64,000 bases of DNA from Clytia hemisphaerica. Taxonomy: Eukaryota; Cnidaria; Hydrozoa; Leptothecata; Clytiidae. Position numbers and translations under genes: made by a program. Below, in pieces: positions 1-11,511 of this stretch. The number at the start of each line of letters is the position of its first letter. The stretch's first letter is position 1. The stretch lies in assembly GCA_902728285.1 (NCBI GenBank), contig CACVBU010001184.1, positions 346,100 through 410,099 on the forward strand, read 5' to 3'. The notes under the pieces were generated by a model that ran no database searches, was not told where the DNA came from, and worked only from the letters and a program-made list of their open reading frames with translations.

Positions 1-185
1 CTTCAGGCTAAAGAAATGTCCCAAAGTGCTAAAATCTTTATTAATTATTAAATAATAGAGATCCTTTGTCCTAATGAATTGGGAAATTATGACTTTGAAA
101 TCCCAATTTCCTGGAATGCTGAGCAAATTGAGCAGTTTGCAAGGTAATGGTTTGAGTATCAATTCATCAATATTGCGACCGTAGC

Positions 186-371
186 ATGATGGAAGAGCAT
201 CCAGCTACGGTGCGCAAGGTTGATGGCTCGATCCCTAGACGGGTCAAACCAAAGATTCCCAAAATGGTACTTGATACCTCTCTGCTTGATGCTCAGCAAT
301 TAAAGAGACGGATCAAGGTTAAGTGGAAAAATCCAGGGAAAGGAGTGGCGCCCTCCCTTACCTTCGGGTAG
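186..371 (+). CDS. unrecognised short ORF fragment
   Basis: A 61-codon ATG ORF rich in Lys, Arg and Pro, ending in TAG. A possible splice donor (AAG|GTAATG) lies about 40 bp upstream, so it could be part of a larger exon or a repeat-encoded remnant. No domain is recognised. Coding status is uncertain. Confidence 0.2.
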   Translation: MMEEHPATVRKVDGSIPRRVKPKIPKMVLDTSLLDAQQLKRRIKVKWKNPGKGVAPSLTFG

Positions 372-460
372 ACAGCTAGAGAAAAGGGAGCCTTCGGGTC
401 GCCCTCGACTGCGGTTGCAAACTTACTTATTCAATATTTTAGATATGCAATAGGTTTCAC

Positions 461-559
461 GTTGGTTATTGGATTCATTAACCCTCGGTGATGATATTCA
501 ACTCGGCTTCGCCTTGTTGAATATTCATCACCTCGGGTTAATAAATCTCAATAACCAAC
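461..559. repeat. 99-bp imperfect hairpin repeat
   Basis: The ends GTTGGTTATTG (461-471) and CAATAACCAAC (549-559) are perfect complements. Inside, AACCCTCGGTGAT pairs imperfectly with ATCACCTCGGGTT, and TATTCAAC with GTTGAATA, around a CGGCTTCGCC loop. The sequence can fold almost along its whole length. It is probably a small foldback or MITE; no target duplication is seen. Confidence 0.55.
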
Positions 560-2085
560 TTTTACTTATTGAATATCTGCTGAATGTCATAGTTTTCTGA
601 ACAAGTAAAACTTTTCAATTTTCAACTTTTAAAATTTTAAAAATGCCCCAATTTATACCGATTTAGAACCAAAAATAAAGTTCCTAAGATGAAAAACATG
701 AGCTGTTTATACTTGAAATGGAAATTTTATACCTAGCAAGTCGATTTGGTCTATACTTTTGTTTTCTAAAACTTTATCAGAAAAATTACCCGATAATCTT
801 TAAACTTTTACGTCATTGGTCTTACTTTACCTCTCTGAAAGATCAATGGCCGAAAGAGACCCCAAAATTGGCAGGAATAAGGGTTCTTTGTAATTTTGGC
901 GGCGCAAGCAAAACATTTTGGTGTAAGAAAGGTCAAACAGCTTAAAAGATCTTCTAAAAAGGAGAAAGTTATTATCATAAGACCACAAAAACCACAGCGA
1001 GCATTATCAAGTTTCGATCTTTTTGGCAATCTTTCATTTTGGGGGTTAGCATCCTCTTTAACCCCTTGTGGATACACAACACTTTTCTTGCGTGGAATTT
1101 TCGCCATTCATTGTTGATAGTAGTTTTATGAAAAAAGTCAAAAGAAAGGATGCAAGAGCGTAAAATAAAAGAAACGCCGCAGGCGAAAATAATTCACATT
1201 GTATCTATAGAAGGCGCGATATAAACGTGCTGACGGGAGCCAAATCACTCAATTAAACATCAACAACATTTTCACAGCCCCTTGAAAAGCTCTTTTTGGC
1301 GCCCCTCTCAGATCTTTCTGGGTGGTGCACTGCACACCCTGCACCCCCTGCCAGGTCGCCTGCAGCAATTAGCTCCCAAATTTGCTGGATATGGTGATGC
1401 AGATTTAAAATCTTTGAAAAATTTCATGAAAAATTTTGGATGACGTCATTTTCTGCCAGTAAAAATGAAAATTACGTTCAAATATGCTGACGTCATCATA
1501 AGTTTTTAAATTTTTTTTGTTAAATTGCTTTCATTAGTTGATCTGCATCATTAGTTAAATTTTGGTGTTCATAGCATTGAAAAAACTTACATTATCGCCG
1601 TTTTTCTGGATTGCGACGTTATTAAAGCCGTCTTTATAACATGTTTTTTCGACATTTCAAAACGTCAATGTCGGTTTTTAGTCGATATTTTGAGATAAAG
1701 TCGTTTTATATTTTTGACCCACCACTTTTCGAAATCCTCTCTTCTTTAAAGCTTGACATTTTCGACCGCCGGAGGCGGTTTCTTTCATAGTGGTACGCTA
1801 ATCTCGTTTTGCTTTGGCTCATTACTTTGTCTACCATTTACTTTCGGTTTTTTTAACTAGATTACCCAGGTGTTTCTCTTTTTTTTCCCTGAATGTCTTT
1901 TATTCGGAGTTGAATAATCGAGACATGAAAAATGACTATATAGTAATCTGATTTCAATGAATAATCTAAAATGTACTGGAGATGACATGTAGGCGTTAAT
2001 AATGTGCGCGCGCTCTTTCGCGAACGTGATGCGTGATGGAAGGCGGTCGTTTCAGTGTGGTTTACATCCACACTGTGACCTAGTT
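560..2085. other. AT-rich interval, no gene recognised
   Basis: Short ORFs overlap on both strands with no recognisable domain or consistent start context. Nothing beyond short A/T runs stands out. Confidence 0.4.
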
Positions 2086-2089
2086 TATT

Positions 2090-2470
2090 GTAACTTTCTT
2101 GTAATAGCTCTTTTTAGAGAAAATTTTCTAGCCCCGGAAAAGGTCGAACGTGACAACCCTGTCTCACAGCGGTGAAAACTTCTTCCCGAAGTGAGGACAA
2201 CCATTTTTATGAAACTCCCAATGGGGATAGAAATTCTATTGTTCAAGCTCGAAAGATCCAGTGGGGATTGTTTTGGAGTAGAATATTTTCCATTCAATTT
2301 AGAGTGGGGTTGAAAACAGTCAATTTTTCAATGATGTTTAAACTGGTATAGTCTATTCTTCCAACTGGGGACAAATTTTGGCCAAATTTCAGTGTGCCGG
2401 GGGTCCCATCTGGTCTCTGAAACTGGGGTGTAACATTGAAAACTTTGATTTTCCTAAGTTATATATGTAT
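2090..2470 (+). repeat. dispersed G-rich repeat family, copy 1
   Basis: It contains phrases shared with 7745-8035 and 12365-13345: TGTCTCACAG, a 'ccagtggggattgttttgga' segment, AACTGGGG, and a closing 'ggtctctgaaactggggtgt' segment. The copies are too diverged to fix their ends or find target duplications. Confidence 0.4.
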
Positions 2471-3486
2471 AACGGTCTTTTAGAAACTTTTGGTAGTGCT
2501 GATAAAAAAGGATAGTCACTCACCCAAAACTTTAAATTGAACCAACGCCTAAAAAGCAGATAAGATGGAGTTTTTATAAGATAGTTTAACGGTTTTCCTT
2601 TTACATAAGTGTTTCCGTTTCATATCAGACACATATTTCATATCAGGACCAGTGGCGTTGTGGGAAAATTTTTCTTGAGGGGCCAAAGTCAATTTTTTTA
2701 GAATGGCGCCCCCAATTTTCCAAAATGACGCACCCACCCACCCACCAGTTTCTAAACTTTTACTAATCCATTCGCCTAGGTATAGAGGAAGGAAATATTT
2801 AGTGGATACGAGTATAATTGTTTTCTTCTCCTGTCAGTCTACCTGGAGTTTGTTGTCATCTTGTACAGGCCGCTGGGGTAATGTCGCCTGACTGTCTTAA
2901 ATGACAGTCAGCCTGTCCCAAGCCAGGATAAAGACAGAGGGACCCAGAAAGGACTAATTACCCTTTCATTGTAACATCGTCTCTCTAAGAGGAAAAAGAA
3001 TTCGGCCAATCTTTGTTGTTTGTAGTTCTGACAGGAGAAAACATTTTATTTTTTCATACTATATATATATATCTTTGATAGAAACAGTGTAATACGAGCG
3101 AAGCGAGCGAAAAATGTCAATATTGTTGTCAGCAAATTGGTCTTAGGGCGCAGTTAGATTTTGATTTAATAATTCTATATTGTAGTATTGTACCCAAAAA
3201 AACTTGTAAATTAGCTAGATTATTGTAAAGAAGTTACCAATTAACTTTATTGCGAGCGAAGCGAGTGAAAAAAATTACGAGTAATTTAAAATTATCTCAA
3301 TTTAAGGCGCATAAAGTATGATTTGTAAGATTGGGGTGTTTAAAAAAATCTCTTTTGGCGCCCTTTGCCCTTCGGTGCCCCTTCAAAAAAGCTTCGCTGG
3401 GGGGCATGGCCGGAAAAAATTTTTTTTCCTGGCTTTGGCTTTTTTTGGCTGGAATTTTACGGATTTTCAGTATTTCCCTAAATTTA

Positions 3487-4027
3487 TACCCTGAGTATCA
3501 GAGGTTAAGTTTTCAAAGAAAATAGTAACCTCTGAAGACAAATAATAGAAATTTTATCGCGCATGTGTCAATCTAATCACTGTAGAAAAAATCAAAGATG
3601 AAGAGCAAATATTACCATATTAATGTCTAGCAGACTGTATCAGTATGCAGTTTACTATTTACGAATTCCCAAGAAACCTCCAAGTGTAGTTGAAATGAGT
3701 TTATTTCGAAAGAAATCTTTTACATGATCCCCAAATGTATAACAGTAATTACTAAACTTTTAATTATGGAAATGTCACTTTAATTGAATCGAAATAATAG
3801 ACAGACTTTATGTTATGATTCTCTATCTGACTCTTTTTACAAAGCATTGGTGACTTTTTGTAAGTTGTGTTTTCAACGACGGGAATAAAAATATCGACTA
3901 TGACGCTCATCCAAGATCTTGGATGGTCGTCATGGTTACTTTTGTCTTCGCTGATTGCGCGATGAATAGAATCTCGATTCGTCGGCACAGCGTAAATATA
4001 TGATTTTGAGCTGTGTTTTTCACGGTA
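3487..4027 (-). mobile_element. 541-bp element with 9-bp TSD, copy A
   Basis: Reverse-orientation copy of the element also at 6580-7121 and 37581-38123. In this orientation it begins TACCCTGAG and ends CACGGTA, giving short terminal inverted repeats TACC[G/C]TGA. It is flanked by a perfect 9-bp duplication, ctaaattta, at 3478-3486 and 4028-4036. No transposase is encoded, so it is non-autonomous. The 9-bp duplication is compatible with Mutator-like elements, but the superfamily is unresolved. Confidence 0.9.
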
Positions 4028-4274
4028 CTAAATTTATGCTTTAGATTTAAGCATCCCCTCGAGCATTTTTCAGCCTTATTAAGCTTTCGACCTAAGCATC
4101 TCTGAGCCTTTTTTCTGATTTTTGTATGCTTATAAAAAAAAAACATGTATGCTCGCAAATCGCTGGCTGAGCAAATTATCGACACATTGATCCTAGTAGA
4201 TGCAGCTTTATACGCTAGATATCTTGATGACATTCTTATACTAACTTAAAAAGTCAAAGTATTGAAATTAAATG

Positions 4275-4457
4275 CACCTTTTCGACCGTAGCCACCAATT
4301 GCCGTGCGGGCATTTTTTTGTCCGCTTTATCCCACTAAAACCGTCCCAGTCCTTTTTTCGTACCTATAGACATTAGAAAAATGCGTCAAAAAAGGATTGG
4401 GACGGTCTTAGATAAAGCAGACAAAAAAATGCCCGTGCGACTACGGTCGAAAAGGTG
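4275..4457. mobile_element. 183-bp foldback MITE
   Basis: Terminal inverted repeats begin CACCTTTTCGACCGTAG (4275-4291) and continue with breaks: GGGCATTTTTTTGTC pairs with GACAAAAAAATGCCC, and GGACTGGGACGG-type arms face each other. It sits inside the RT remnant. The flanks AAATG and TATTT do not give a clear target duplication. Confidence 0.75.
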
Positions 4458-4879
4458 TATTTGAAAAAATAAACAATATTCACCCTGATTACCTACAATT
4501 TGACTCATCTTTACCGTTCTTAGATTATCAATCGAAATGGAAAGCTTTCATCTACTTGGCATACCAAAAGCACCGACACAGGGCTAACAATGAATACCCA
4601 TGATTTGGCCCCTATGAAGTATAAACGTTATGTTCTCTCGGGTATGGTAATGTACATCGTATTTTGAGAGCATGTAGCTCGCAGTAAGCAGTTCATGAAA
4701 GCTTGGGGAAAGCAAAAGGCTATTAGAAGAAACCAATATCCCCCACGATTTTATGATCCGATTATTTCTAAAGTTATCAATTCATTCGCCAATCACGAAA
4801 CCCCTAAAGTGGACGAAGTTTCGAGTGAGACTGAAGCAATCGAAAAGAAATTGTTATGTATTCAATATAGGGGTAGACT

Positions 4880-5420
4880 TAGCCTGGATATCCAAGCTCA
4901 AAATTTTAGAAAAAACAAAATTTAACTCAACATACAAAGTTCTAAAATTGTAGAGCTTGGTCTCCCTAGAGAATGAAAGTGAAAACCCATGTTTCCTAGC
5001 CAACCCAGGGCAGCAAAACAGAAATTAATAAAAAGCAGTCTTACAAGATCTAAAACTATCTAAAACATCCAAAGATTACACCAAAACCATAAAAAAGTTT
5101 GCATGTATTATCATGACCAACCATGTTTTCTTGGAAAACGAACTTGCCTCTGTTTTCTTCTTTTTCATGTTTTCATGTAACAGAAAGCCCTATCTTCACT
5201 AGCAACTGGAGGACTATATATCCTATTTTTGCTTTATTTAGATTTGCTCAACGCCGTGTAGATTGGTCCTTACGGCTTTAGCAAAGGGAGCGCAAGCAAG
5301 CGGACTGCATTCTCTTTAAAAGAGAATGCAAATCGCTCTAGGGAGACCAGGCTGTAAACCAGAACATAAAATATCAAAAACTAGACTGTGAAATAGTTTA
5401 CAGCCTGGATATCCAGGCTA
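4880..5420. mobile_element. 541-bp MITE with 9-bp TSD inside the RT remnant
   Basis: The ends are TAGCCTGGATATCCAAGCT and, inverted, TAGCCTGGATATCCAGGCT. It is flanked by a perfect 9-bp duplication, gggtagact, at 4871-4879 and 5421-5429. A second inverted pair (AGCTTGGTCTCCCTAGAG near 4957; CTCTAGGGAGACCAGGCT near 5334) lies inside, so it may be composite. Removing it with one duplication rejoins the host RT frame. Its sequence is unrelated to the TACC-ended 542-bp family although length and duplication size match. Confidence 0.85.
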
Positions 5421-5787
5421 GGGTAGACTGTCAGAGAAGTTTGAAAATTCTCTGAAAAGAATCGAGGTATATACCATGTCAAGTCATATTTACTTTGAGA
5501 AAGGTGAAGACTTTACTTCATGGTGTGAGGAGTGTGTTGTAGATTATTTTAGAGAACATTTTTCCAATCCTTTTTGACGTTGTTCATTTGAAATGCTTGT
5601 TTAACTCCTCAACAAACAACACTTATTGTTAATGGTATAATTATAATTTGGAATTATCTAATACGGCTAGGGAATAAAATAATTATCATTGTTTACCAGA
5701 TCTACGTATTAAAAAATATCATTTTTGACAAATTTATTTCTCAGTAACGTTGGATGAAAGAAAGGCGTGACCGTAAAAAAGCTGACT

Positions 5788-6483
5788 ATGTTTTCTTCGA
5801 GAATTTTTAACTTGGTTTTTGTTATTTTACATCTAAATGTTTTAACAAATCTAAATGTTATATGTCATGAAAATAATGAAAAGCGAATCCAAAAGAGCAA
5901 TAAATTAATTAAGAAATCGTCATTCACAGATATAGCGCTGCATAACCGTAGAAAGCGTTTTGAAAAGTTGGAGTTCGATCAAATCCAAAATGGCGGACAA
6001 ATATTTCCTTCAGAAGAAAAGAAGACAACCTCCAGACCCGTTATTAAAAGAGGTATTTCCAAGAATCGACAGGGATCAATGACTTTAGAAAGATATATTC
6101 CAAAAGATATGTTACGAATCTCTAAAGAAAATATCACCAAGAATAAAATGATTTTAGCAGCATCAACGCATTACAACCAAAGACAACTTGAAAATGTAGA
6201 ACTTTTGCAACAACAAGAACGTGAAAAAAATTCTGCAAAGGAAAATCTGACATATCCATACCAGACGAATAACAAAGAGAAGATATACAACAAGAAAGAC
6301 AATTTACCAGAAATATCTAAACGGGTAGCACGCAGTGCGAGAGTTTATATATATGCAAAAGTGAAAGTCGGGAAAACTAGATCAGTACTTTCTATTATAG
6401 CCTTGGTTGGGATTTTCGTTATCATGGTTGTTCTCTTTTTATGTTATTGGCATAAGATACTTTGCAAAAGCTGGAATCTATGA
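5788..6483 (+). CDS. small single-pass membrane protein, lineage-restricted candidate
   Basis: Intronless ORF starting at ATG 5788 (231 aa); the open frame upstream has no earlier ATG. The N-terminus has a hydrophobic segment (FNLVFVILHLNVLTNLNVI) consistent with a signal peptide. The middle, about 150 residues, is hydrophilic, very rich in Lys, Arg, Asn and Gln, with dibasic sites including HNRRKRF and KRVARSAR that could serve furin-type cleavage. Near the C-terminus is one strong transmembrane segment (SIIALVGIFVIMVVLFLCYW) followed by a short basic cytoplasmic tail. The predicted topology is type I. No domain is recognised. The same layout recurs at 11877-12338, suggesting related genes, though sequence similarity is low. 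No obvious polyadenylation signal lies close to the stop. Function is unknown. Confidence 0.65.
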   Translation: MFSSRIFNLVFVILHLNVLTNLNVICHENNEKRIQKSNKLIKKSSFTDIALHNRRKRFEKLEFDQIQNGGQIFPSEEKKTTSRPVIKRGISKNRQGSMTLERYIPKDMLRISKENITKNKMILAASTHYNQRQLENVELLQQQEREKNSAKENLTYPYQTNNKEKIYNKKDNLPEISKRVARSARVYIYAKVKVGKTRSVLSIIALVGIFVIMVVLFLCYWHKILCKSWNL

Positions 6484-6579
6484 CATGCTGGTAATCTCAA
6501 AATGTACATTAAAATTTACGTATTGTCTTAGCTAAAAATCGTTGTAAATTTAATTGGCATTGCCTTAACTATGATTTCT

Positions 6580-7121
6580 TACCGTGAAAAGCACAGCTCA
6601 AAATCATATATTTACGCTGTGCCGACGAATCGAGATTCTATTCATCGCGCAATCAGCGAAGACAAAAGTAACCATGACGACCATCCAAGATCTTGGATGA
6701 GCGTCATAGTCGATATTTTCATTCCCGTCGTTGAAAACACAACTTACAAAAAGTCATCAATGCTTTGTAAAAAGAGTCAGTGATAGAGAATCATAACATA
6801 AGTCTGTCTATTATTTCGATTCAATTAAAGTGACATTTCCATAATTAAAAGTTTAGTAATTACTGTTATACATTTGGGGATCATGTAAAAGATTTCTTTC
6901 GAAATAAACTCATTTCAACTACACTTGGAGGTTTCTGGGGAATTCGTAAATAGTAAACTGCATACTGATACAGTCTGCTAGACATTAAGATTGTAATATT
7001 TGCTCTTCATCTTTGATTTTTTCTACAGTGATAAGATTGACACATGCGCGATAAAATTTCTATTATTTGTCTTCAGAGGTTACTACTTTCTTTGAAAACT
7101 TAACCTCTGATACTCAGGGTA
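6580..7121 (+). mobile_element. 542-bp element with 9-bp TSD, copy B
   Basis: It runs from TACCGTGAAAAGC to ACTCAGGGTA, flanked by a perfect 9-bp duplication, atgatttct, at 6571-6579 and 7122-7130. An internal imperfect 34-bp palindrome at 6674-6707 has the core ATCCAAGATCTTGGAT and outer arms ATGACG/CGTCAT. A second hairpin near the right end pairs TCAGAGGTTA with TAACCTCTGA. It lies about 100 bp downstream of the membrane-protein gene. The short ORF inside is not considered coding. Confidence 0.92.
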
Positions 7122-7464
7122 ATGATTTCTTTTAGAAGTGACTTTTTATATTCCTTAAGATTAAATTTTTTGTGTGCATCTTTAGCCTTAGTAACAAGCG
7201 TTGTTTCAAAAATGTCATAGATTTCTTTGAAGCTTTCAAACTTTTTGGTTCGAAGATTTTTCGTTGGATATTTAGATTTTGGATACGTTCACTTCGGTGT
7301 CAAACTTGCGATTCAGCAGTCCCCAAACTCACTCACCCTTACAGTGAATCCAGCTAAAAAAAGACCCTCGTAGTGCACTCTATCAAAATAAGTACATCCT
7401 TACAGGGTTTCGATAAAGATTTCGTGCGAGTTTCACTTTTTTCTCAAATATTACGACGTTGATT

Positions 7465-7645
7465 GGGCCTTTCCAGAAAGAAAATTTACCACCCCTGTTG
7501 AGAACGCCCTGGATATCCTACTTTATTAATCCACTTCCTTGTAGATATTTAAACCCCTGGATATCCACTTTTGAACTAAAGTTGTTAACCCACTGGATAT
7601 CCAATATCCTCAACAGGGGGGCACGGACTATTTCTGGAAAAGCCC
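7465..7645. mobile_element. 181-bp inverted-repeat MITE
   Basis: Ends GGGCCTTTCCAGAAA and TTTCTGGAAAAGCCC are near-complementary, and the outermost ATT/AAT extends the symmetry. A second inverted pair inside is CCCCTGTTGAG/CTCAACAGGGG. The interior repeats TGGATATCC four times. The ends resemble those of the element at 57748-58012. The target duplication is ambiguous. Confidence 0.65.
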
Positions 7646-7744
7646 AATGTAGTTTTTTATAATTTTCTGCAAATTTGTGTGATGGAGAACGTTATTATAT
7701 TTTAGCGATAACACACACAAACTTTTCTACTCAATCGCATGTTC

Positions 7745-8035
7745 AAACTCGATACTTTAATTAGGGACACCCTGTTGGGACGGTTTTGCAGTGCAATTTT
7801 CAAACATTTAATTTCGAATGAGGATGAAATCAAAGTCAATTTCCCAGTTGGGTTAAAAATTTTAGGTATTCTTCCCACCGTTGACGAAATTTTTGCCAAA
7901 TTTTCCAGGTGAGGCTGAGGTCCCGGCAGGTCTGTGACATGGGGAATAAAGGCACGAAGATTAGGGGGTAAATTTCCAAACAATTTTATTTCTCCACTCT
8001 CAATATTCAAATTTTTTCTGAAAGTGCCCAATGGA
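7745..8035 (-). repeat. dispersed G-rich repeat family, copy 2 (inverted)
   Basis: Read on the minus strand, it matches the 12870-13060 copy: a GACTTTGATTTCATCC stretch, then AAAATTGCACTGCAAAACCG and CCCAACAGGG. Decayed; no defined ends. Confidence 0.5.
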
Positions 8036-8039
8036 CATG

Positions 8040-11000
8040 AATGAACAGACTTTATATTTCATTAGCAGGCCTAATAGATGTTCTTAATTTAGGTGATATC
8101 GCTCCTTGTTAAAGTATTTTAATGGATTAATTATGCAATGAAAATTTACCAAATAAGCTGTGCGTAATTCAAATCAAATTAAAACCGTTTGAAAGAATGT
8201 TGCGACCAACCTCCTTGTACATAAAATAACACGTATGTCTTGCTTAAGCTTTGTTTAAATCATTTTTTTAATTTTGTATTTTAGCAGTGGGGCTACCCCA
8301 CTCTCCGTAATATTTGATTAAGATAAGATTTTTGTACTAAATTTAAAACAGATGTTGTCTACTGCGATACAAACTCGCAAACAAACTTTCAACTTGGTAA
8401 CTTTATCGAAACGGTGACATCTATAAGCTTAACGATTTGAAAATTACTGGAATATAATTGCCCCGCAGGGGCTTTTGTTGCTTCACGTAGCGGACTTGCT
8501 CGCCAGAAAAATATTCATGTTCATGATTCAGATTCAGATTCATGTTGTTTCGTACGATTTTTTTCGTGATATTTTTTTAACTTTCGTGCATTTTACACAG
8601 AGCATTTGTGAAAGCGAGAAATCGAAAGTCCCGTCTGCACTGCCAGTCCACACAGCTAAGCTTTCCTTTCACAAACAACAAACAGCAAACAAGATTTCTG
8701 CTTGGTTAATATCTTTTTAACGTAGTTGCTCAACTGGATTTACTTGCTTTTTAACGTAGTTGCTCAACTGGATTTACTTGAGGGACATTGTTTGCTACTA
8801 AATGAATAAGTATCAAACTACTGATATTGGATCAAACCTTATACGATTGTCAGAATGGACGACATCTTCAATGACAGTGTGTGCTACACACACCTGGTCC
8901 CTGCGCTGCTCTACCGAAACCCTACTGATATTATAAAGGCATAGAAAAAAGGGAAATTGACTGTTAATTCATATTGTTTACCTATATAGTGACTTCATTT
9001 TGAAGGAAATTAAATTTATAATTTTTTAAGCCTTGCGCCAAAACGTGCCAAAAACTGGGTACAAACATTGAGTTTCTTACAAAAGGTTTAGTGAGTGAGA
9101 CATGCCAATGAGAATATACTATGACTAACATGAACTGATTCATTCTCGTGGACATTTGAAGCACAGTGTTACAGCAAAAAATGGTTGAGCATGGGGATCA
9201 GCGAGCAGAAAAATGTAAACAGAAGCGGAACAAAAGCCGAAAAACGATGGATTATATGGAGTACTGTATTTGATGCTATTTTGTGAATAATTCTTTACGC
9301 CAATATTGAAGCTTTAGCAAACTTTAAAAATGCTGTTTATGTCAGTGTGCCAGAACGGTACTTTACTTTGTGTGTATGTACGCGGAAGATTTTTAGCCTC
9401 ATATTATGAACAGACTCGAACACTCTCTCTACTAATACCACCACTGCACACTGTACCTTGTTGATGTTGAACGCAGGAGCGTACTTTGCTCAAATTAAAA
9501 CTGAACAAACTTTTTGACTTTTTAGAACCAGACTTCCAATAAAATACAAACACAATGTTGTACCTACCTGTGAAGTGAAAAGTTTTTAACCATGTTGACG
9601 GTGGTTACAACGGGACACGGTATCTGAAATTCCCTTAGCCTTTATTTTCAAAACATATGGATTGAAGACAAGATGAATCTGTTTTTATGGGAGCGAAACA
9701 AACACACTTGTTGAAATACAAAGTCTGGCACTACTTTAATTGGATCAATTTATATTTCGCAGGAATTACCTTAAGAGTATGAATTTATGCGAGGATAAAT
9801 TAATGCAGGATTAATTAATGCAGGATTAATTAATTAGGCCCTAATTCGCATTATTTAAATTTGGCAATTTTTCAGCCAGTCACATTGATTAATTCCGCAT
9901 AATAATTTATTCTACCATTAATTTATACTCACGGTTGGGCATCCACTATCCACAAAATTTAAGCTTTTTGCAAGGACTTATTTTCGTGTTTTCCCACGTT
10001 AAGTTATTTTCAAAAAGTGATAAATAAGTTTTGGTATTTTTATGTATTAACAGTCATTTTGTTGAAGAATCTCCGCTTTCTTGCTTGCCAGGGAAGTGGA
10101 AGTGGATTACAGCAATAGAAAAAATTGTGTACAGTGGCGGATTAGATGATGTTTTAATATTTTCAAGGTGACTAATTTTCGCTGAAGGCACCTTTTCAGA
10201 TTTTCTTAGGATTTTATTTTAATATAGTCTTTCGTAAATAAGAACAAAGGCTGTGAAATCGGGGAAATTTTTAATCCCTGAAAATTAATACCTTTATTAA
10301 AAGTATCTGATTCAACTGCCAATTTTGAGAGCATATCTTTAGAGCAAATTCATATCTTTAGTAACCACGAAGAAATTTTTTTCTAACTAAAAACTTTTTG
10401 CAGAAATACGTATAAAGATTGTTAAAGATTTTCAGATAATTTTCAGTAACCTTTATGATACAAATAAATTATATCTACAGTATCCCACCAGTCCAAAGTT
10501 ACTTACTTTTTAAATATCAAATCAAATGACTGAAATTGTATTCAATTTCATGGAATTCACCTTTAATCTGCATTATGTATTCTTTATGGGAGGGAAGCAC
10601 TTTCAGTTTCACAGTGGTACACATTCTTATGTTTGGGTTTTCAAAAGTGTTTTTTTATCTGGTGATTGAATAGAAAATCAACTTTGATATCATTCTAGTT
10701 CATGTTGCGAAATCTTTAATGGTTTTAATTTAGGTCACTTTGCATCAGAAAGTGTAGATTTAACATGTTTTTTTTTGGATTGACACTTTCGTTATGTATG
10801 GATCTTACTGAGAAAATTTTAACCGCATCGGCTCGTGTTTCTTAGCTTTAAACAGCTCTAGTAACATTGAGCACTTTTTATGAAGACTCACTTCACCAAT
10901 TTATAGTCTGATTATGATTCCCTTGCTCTCTTCATGGCTAAGTTCCTCTGGGCTAATATCTGCTATCGGCGGGGCATTCATAGCGACAGCTACTTGCTAG

Positions 11001-11511
11001 TATTATTATCTTTTAAAATCTTTTAAAATTTGAAGTAATCTGAATGATTAGTTTAAAAGTAATGAGTATTTAAATTCTTTCTGATTTATCACATTCTGCA
11101 AACCCCTCCCCCTATAGAAAAAAGTTTTATTCACTCAAACTACTAGAACTAGCCAGAAGCCGATACAAGAGAGTTTCACTGTGGATTTTTAGTTCATTTA
11201 ATCCAATTTCGAAGCATGATTTCTTTTAGAATAGGCTCATTAATCTAACTAATTATTACGGATCAATCTACTAATTAGAGCGGCCTCAATTTAAAGTCAT
11301 TAGTGATATAGACATACGATACAAATATCGCAACTGGTGTGGGCTCAAGTAAAAGAAGACTTTAACTGGAAAAATATCAAAGCACATTCATGGATCATTA
11401 ACGCAACACATTGATGACTGGAACTTGGCTTGCCTTATCTAGATTATACAGCTGATAAGAATCAGCGAAATCAACCTTTTAATTGGCAAGAAATCGTAGT
11501 GCACTTAACGT
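8040..11511. other. 3.5-kb AT-rich interval, no gene recognised
   Basis: It contains only short open frames without recognisable domains. Minor structures are a (GATTCA)n-like run near 8528, the 34-bp tandem duplication at 8713-8780, and AATTAATGCAGG iterations near 9800-9840. Confidence 0.4.
8713..8780. repeat. perfect 34-bp tandem duplication
   Basis: The unit beginning CTTTTTAACGTAGTTGCTC and ending GGATTTACTTG occurs twice back to back (8713-8746 and 8747-8780) without mismatch. This indicates a recent local duplication. Confidence 0.85.

Larger units (their letters stand above)
4150..5577 (+). pseudogene. reverse transcriptase remnant, Penelope-like candidate
   Basis: A translated YLDD box (4220-4231) within ARYLDDILILT is an RT motif C. 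After a 183-bp foldback (4275-4457) the frame continues with KINNIHPD and LPFLDY, typical of the region after the catalytic box in Penelope-type and related RTs. Then comes a segment with RNQYPPRFYDPII and LLCIQYRGRL. The 541-bp insertion at 4880-5420 interrupts it at RGRL, and the frame resumes with SEKFENSLKRI to a TGA at 5575-5577. Several in-frame stops (for example near 4250 and 4603) show it is dead. Neither the N-terminal RT motifs nor a GIY-YIG endonuclease is visible. The family assignment is from motif memory and could be another RT lineage. Confidence 0.5.

Noticed and set aside
6571-6783. Short ORF shared by all copies of the 542-bp element
   Set aside because: It is conserved only because the whole DNA is; its start differs between copies, copy C is read as a fusion with LINE ORF2, and no domain is visible.
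6580-7121. Hammerhead-type ribozyme or retrozyme within the 542-bp element
   Set aside because: Only GGATGAGCG resembles a core; CTGATGA with a matching GAAA and stems was not found.
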